From NCBI GenBank assembly GCA_052266715.1, contig JBQPRB010000004.1: 64,000 nt of DNA. One strand, written 5' to 3'. A model generated the notes under the pieces. It was not told the DNA's origin, did not search any database, and was given only the letters and a program-made list of their open reading frames with translations. The position numbers and the translations under genes are program-made. This DNA comes from Jeotgalibaca sp052266715 (GTDB taxonomy: Bacteria > Bacillota > Bacilli > Lactobacillales > Aerococcaceae). Positions 62,157-64,000 of this stretch are shown in pieces. The first letter of the stretch is position 1. Each line of letters opens with the position of its first letter.

Positions 62157-62176
62157 AGGAAACGCTTTCTTATAAT
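62157..62176 (+). promoter_or_regulatory. cre-like site overlapping the -10 of a small acidic protein gene
   Basis: AGGAAACGCTTTCT at 62157-62170 matches cre except at the third base and directly abuts a perfect TATAAT (62171-62176). CcpA binding there would block the promoter. The -35 region is poor. Confidence 0.5.
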
Positions 62177-62218
62177 GTTATAGTTAGGGAAAATAGAGCG
62201 AAAAAGGAGGTGGCAGAG

Positions 62219-62416
62219 ATGCAAAACAGAGAAGATATTCCTAAAATTGTCAATCCCGTTCTTCATCCCGATGCCCTGGTTGATGACGAAGACTTAAAAA
62301 AAGAACCGACTGAAGAAGAAAAAGAAGCCGATGTTGTTCCGGAAGATTTTGAACATTTTAACCTCGACGCGGCCGACAAATTAGCAAAAAAAGATGAAGA
62401 AGATAAAGACAAATAA
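62219..62416 (+). CDS. Small acidic hypothetical protein
   Basis: A 65-residue, highly charged protein (MQNREDIPKIVNPVLHPDAL, then Glu/Lys/Asp-rich EEEKEADVVPEDFEHFNLDA and a KKDEEDKDK end). ATG 62219 has GGAGG at 8 nt. No cysteine, no membrane segment; I recognise no family. Its own cre-like promoter and the terminator after it argue that it is real. Confidence 0.7.
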   Translation: MQNREDIPKIVNPVLHPDALVDDEDLKKEPTEEEKEADVVPEDFEHFNLDAADKLAKKDEEDKDK

Positions 62417-62422
62417 AATTGA

Positions 62423-62456
62423 ACCGCCCTGCTCCAATTTCTTGGAGCAAGGCGGT
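62423..62456. terminator. Shared terminator between the small acidic protein and OYE genes
   Basis: ACCGCC pairs with GGCGGT with an inner GCTCCAA/TTGGAGC stem and T-rich sequence on both sides, between convergent genes. Confidence 0.82.
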
Positions 62457-62464
62457 TTCTCTGT

Positions 62465-63607
62465 TTATTCAAAGGGGAGCCATCCGGGACGACCATGCAG
62501 GTATTCCCACATCATATCGGGAATCACTAAATCCTCGCGATTTTCTTCGGAAATAGTGGCTAATAATTCTTTTCCTTTACGGATTTTCTCCACGCTATCC
62601 GGATCAACAATCAATTGGCGCCCGACAGCCACTAACGGTGCACCCATTTTCAATACGTGATTAATGTCTTCCGCTGACTTAACTTGTCCAACCCCTATTA
62701 CTGGGATACGGTCGCCAATGTGTGTAATTATTTTCGAAAGGAGAGCCGTTTTATCCGTCTTATCCCGCATAGAGGATTGATTATAATGCCCCAATGAAAC
62801 GTGGAGATAATCCAATCCCGTCTTGCCCAGTTCATCTAATAATAGCATGGTGTCATCCAACGTAATACCTGGCTCTTCTAATTCTTCTGGTGAGATACGG
62901 TAGCCTAGAATAAATGGTTTAGTTGCATGCTTAGTGATAGCTTTTTTTGCCACTTCTACTACGGCAAGAGGAAACGCCATCCTTTTTTCTAACGTTCCGC
63001 CCCACTGATCCTCTCTTCTATTTGAATGAGGAGAGAAGAATTGTTGGATTAAATAAGTATTGGCGCCATGCAACTCGACACCATCAAACCCGGCCTCGAT
63101 GGCTCGTCTGGTGGCTTCTCCAAAAGCGTTTACCACTTCTTCAACCTCTTCTTCTTCCAGAGCACGTGGTTCTTCAGCCTTTTCACGTAAAGGCGCAACG
63201 GCACTGGCACTGACGGTTTGGAGCCCTTTCAATGTTTCCCGAGATCCCATCCTTCCCACGTGAAAAATCTGCAATATCGCTTTCGTACCGTTGTGATGAA
63301 TGGTATCTGCAAGTTTGCGCAGACTCGGAATCATTTCATCGGACGCTGCACTTAAAGAGCCGGCAAAACGGCCATTCTCCATTACTTGGGCACAGGAGGT
63401 GATAACGGCGCCCAACCCTTTCGTACGACGTTTATAATAGGCTAGCTCGTCCGTTGTCAACATTCCGTTCACGAAGGATGAATTGGTTGTCATCGGCGCC
63501 ATGATAATCCGGTTCTCAATCGTAACCCCGTTTGGAAATGTAAAAGGTTCAAACATTCTCATATCTCTTTGCTTCACTCTGATCGCTTCCTTTTTTCGTC
63601 TTTCCAT
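62465..63607 (-). CDS. Old Yellow Enzyme-family NADH:flavin oxidoreductase
   Basis: An FMN-dependent ene-reductase of the YqjM/YqiG type. It has FPNGVTIENRIIMAPMTTNS (FMN loop), the ILQIFHVGRMGSRE segment, the catalytic GVELHGANTYLIQQFFSPHSNRR block (in pieces: ELHGANTYLIQQFF, SPHSNRREDQWGG), and GAPLVAVGRQLIVDPD. The C-terminal VIPDMMWEYLHGRPG is typical. The start is uncertain: the ATG at 63607 has no ribosome site, and GTG 63574 or ATG 63559 are alternatives. Confidence 0.9.
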   Translation of the reverse strand: MERRKKEAIRVKQRDMRMFEPFTFPNGVTIENRIIMAPMTTNSSFVNGMLTTDELAYYKRRTKGLGAVITSCAQVMENGRFAGSLSAASDEMIPSLRKLADTIHHNGTKAILQIFHVGRMGSRETLKGLQTVSASAVAPLREKAEEPRALEEEEVEEVVNAFGEATRRAIEAGFDGVELHGANTYLIQQFFSPHSNRREDQWGGTLEKRMAFPLAVVEVAKKAITKHATKPFILGYRISPEELEEPGITLDDTMLLLDELGKTGLDYLHVSLGHYNQSSMRDKTDKTALLSKIITHIGDRIPVIGVGQVKSAEDINHVLKMGAPLVAVGRQLIVDPDSVEKIRKGKELLATISEENREDLVIPDMMWEYLHGRPGWLPFE

Positions 63608-63629
63608 TTATCATAGTATATCGCGACGC

Positions 63630-63667
63630 AAAAAGTCCATCATGTCGATTCACCAACACAATGGACT
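63630..63667 (-). terminator. Terminator of the second M20 amidohydrolase gene
   Basis: AGTCCAT pairs with ATGGACT (loop about 20 nt), followed by five T on the minus strand. Confidence 0.65.
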
Positions 63668-63676
63668 CTGTTACTT

Positions 63677-64000
63677 TTATTCTTTAATTAAATAATCATC
63701 TGCAATTGCCAGGAAGGCCTTACCTGCAACCAGCATCGCTTTTTCATCGATGTTAAAACGGGGATGATGGTGCGGAAAAGTTGCATCGTATTCAGGATTG
63801 AAAGCACCCACATTGAAGAAAGTTCCTGGACGAACTTTCGTGAAATAGCCAAAATCTTCACCGCCCATCGAAGGCTCACGTTCAACGACGCGTTCCTCAC
63901 CAAATTTTTGTTTCATCAATTCCACAAAACGGGAGGTTTCTTCCGGATGATTATACACGGCATCATAACCACGAACATACGTTAACTCACTTGTTCCATG
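63677..64000 (-). CDS. M20-family amidohydrolase, C-terminal part (cut by window edge)
   Basis: 108 codons are open to the edge. They end in the M20 C-terminal core: EPSMGGEDFGYFTKVRPGTF (the GGEDF metal/catalytic motif) and FPHHHPRFNIDEKAMLVAG. It is closely similar to the enzyme at 59546-60742. The N-terminal half, and hence the substrate class, lies outside. It is transcribed toward the OYE gene on the same strand. Confidence 0.9.
   Translation of the reverse strand, partial: HGTSELTYVRGYDAVYNHPEETSRFVELMKQKFGEERVVEREPSMGGEDFGYFTKVRPGTFFNVGAFNPEYDATFPHHHPRFNIDEKAMLVAGKAFLAIADDYLIKE

Overview
The window looks like chromosomal DNA of a low-GC Gram-positive bacterium. It is most likely a member of the Lactobacillales close to Carnobacteriaceae or Aerococcaceae, but that placement is inferred from gene content only. 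The pointers are AGGAGG-type ribosome binding sites with frequent TTG and GTG starts, luxS, a cdaA-cdaR-glmM-(ribozyme)-glmS block, CcpA-type cre sites, an ECF cobalamin transporter subunit under a cobalamin riboswitch, a meso-diaminopimelate dehydrogenase, and many terminators of the low-GC type. I see no prophage, plasmid origin, rRNA operon or CRISPR array.

Layout. 1-5.6 kb: the start of an SGNH hydrolase (cut by the window edge), a YccF protein, transketolase, an IS200/IS605-type element with intact tnpB but a tnpA broken by an early stop, and a Gfo/Idh/MocA oxidoreductase. 5.7-11.5 kb: sugar metabolism (aldose epimerase and a GPH symporter with an upstream cre site), an AraC regulator, a MATE exporter and a YczE-type membrane protein. 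11.5-11.85 kb: a gene-free stretch with two copies of a 35-nt stem-loop that differ by compensatory base-pair changes, closed by a terminator. 12-19.8 kb: a CofE-like ligase, a cobalamin-uptake pair behind its riboswitch, a thioredoxin-like protein, VanZ-like protein, LuxS, a nucleotidase, and an exonuclease-BRCT protein.

19.8-28.7 kb is the most unusual part. A tightly overlapping minus-strand operon encodes a CDP-archaeol-synthase-like protein, a CDP-alcohol phosphatidyltransferase, a phosphatidylserine-decarboxylase-like enzyme, a UbiA-family prenyltransferase, a PEP-synthase/rifampicin-phosphotransferase-like enzyme and a GNAT protein. Beside it, under separate termination, lie undecaprenyl-diphosphatase, a polyprenyl-phosphate-sugar-synthase-like GT2 and a divergent PlsC-type acyltransferase. 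The order UbiA, CarS, serine transferase, decarboxylase parallels the archaeal route to archaetidylethanolamine, so this is a candidate dedicated (ether or prenyl) phospholipid pathway in a bacterium.

28.8-41.6 kb: DUF4153 protein, a second AraC regulator with a long leader and repeated palindromes, a flavoprotein, and a surface polysaccharide pair (a GH18-like/NodB/GT2 fusion with a GH8 lipoprotein). A bactofilin-like gene follows, split by a frameshift in a run of seven T, then a DUF1697 remnant and diaminopimelate dehydrogenase. 41.7-48.7 kb: an acetyltransferase, VOC and GNAT proteins, a TRIC channel, hydrolases, nicotinamidase, a TspO-like protein and RsgA. 48.7-54.3 kb: the cell-wall precursor and c-di-AMP block glmS/glmS ribozyme/glmM/cdaR/cdaA. 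54.4-64 kb: DUF975 protein, azoreductase, tRNA-Tyr and tRNA-Gln, an UbiB-like kinase with a phasin-like partner, an ECF S component, a TVP38 protein, two M20 amidohydrolases, a GltS/DUF819-like permease and an Old Yellow Enzyme relative.

A palindromic repeat with AAACCATTT arms occurs as three units near 18 kb and two units near 50.9 kb. All calls rest on reading motifs by eye; no database search was possible.
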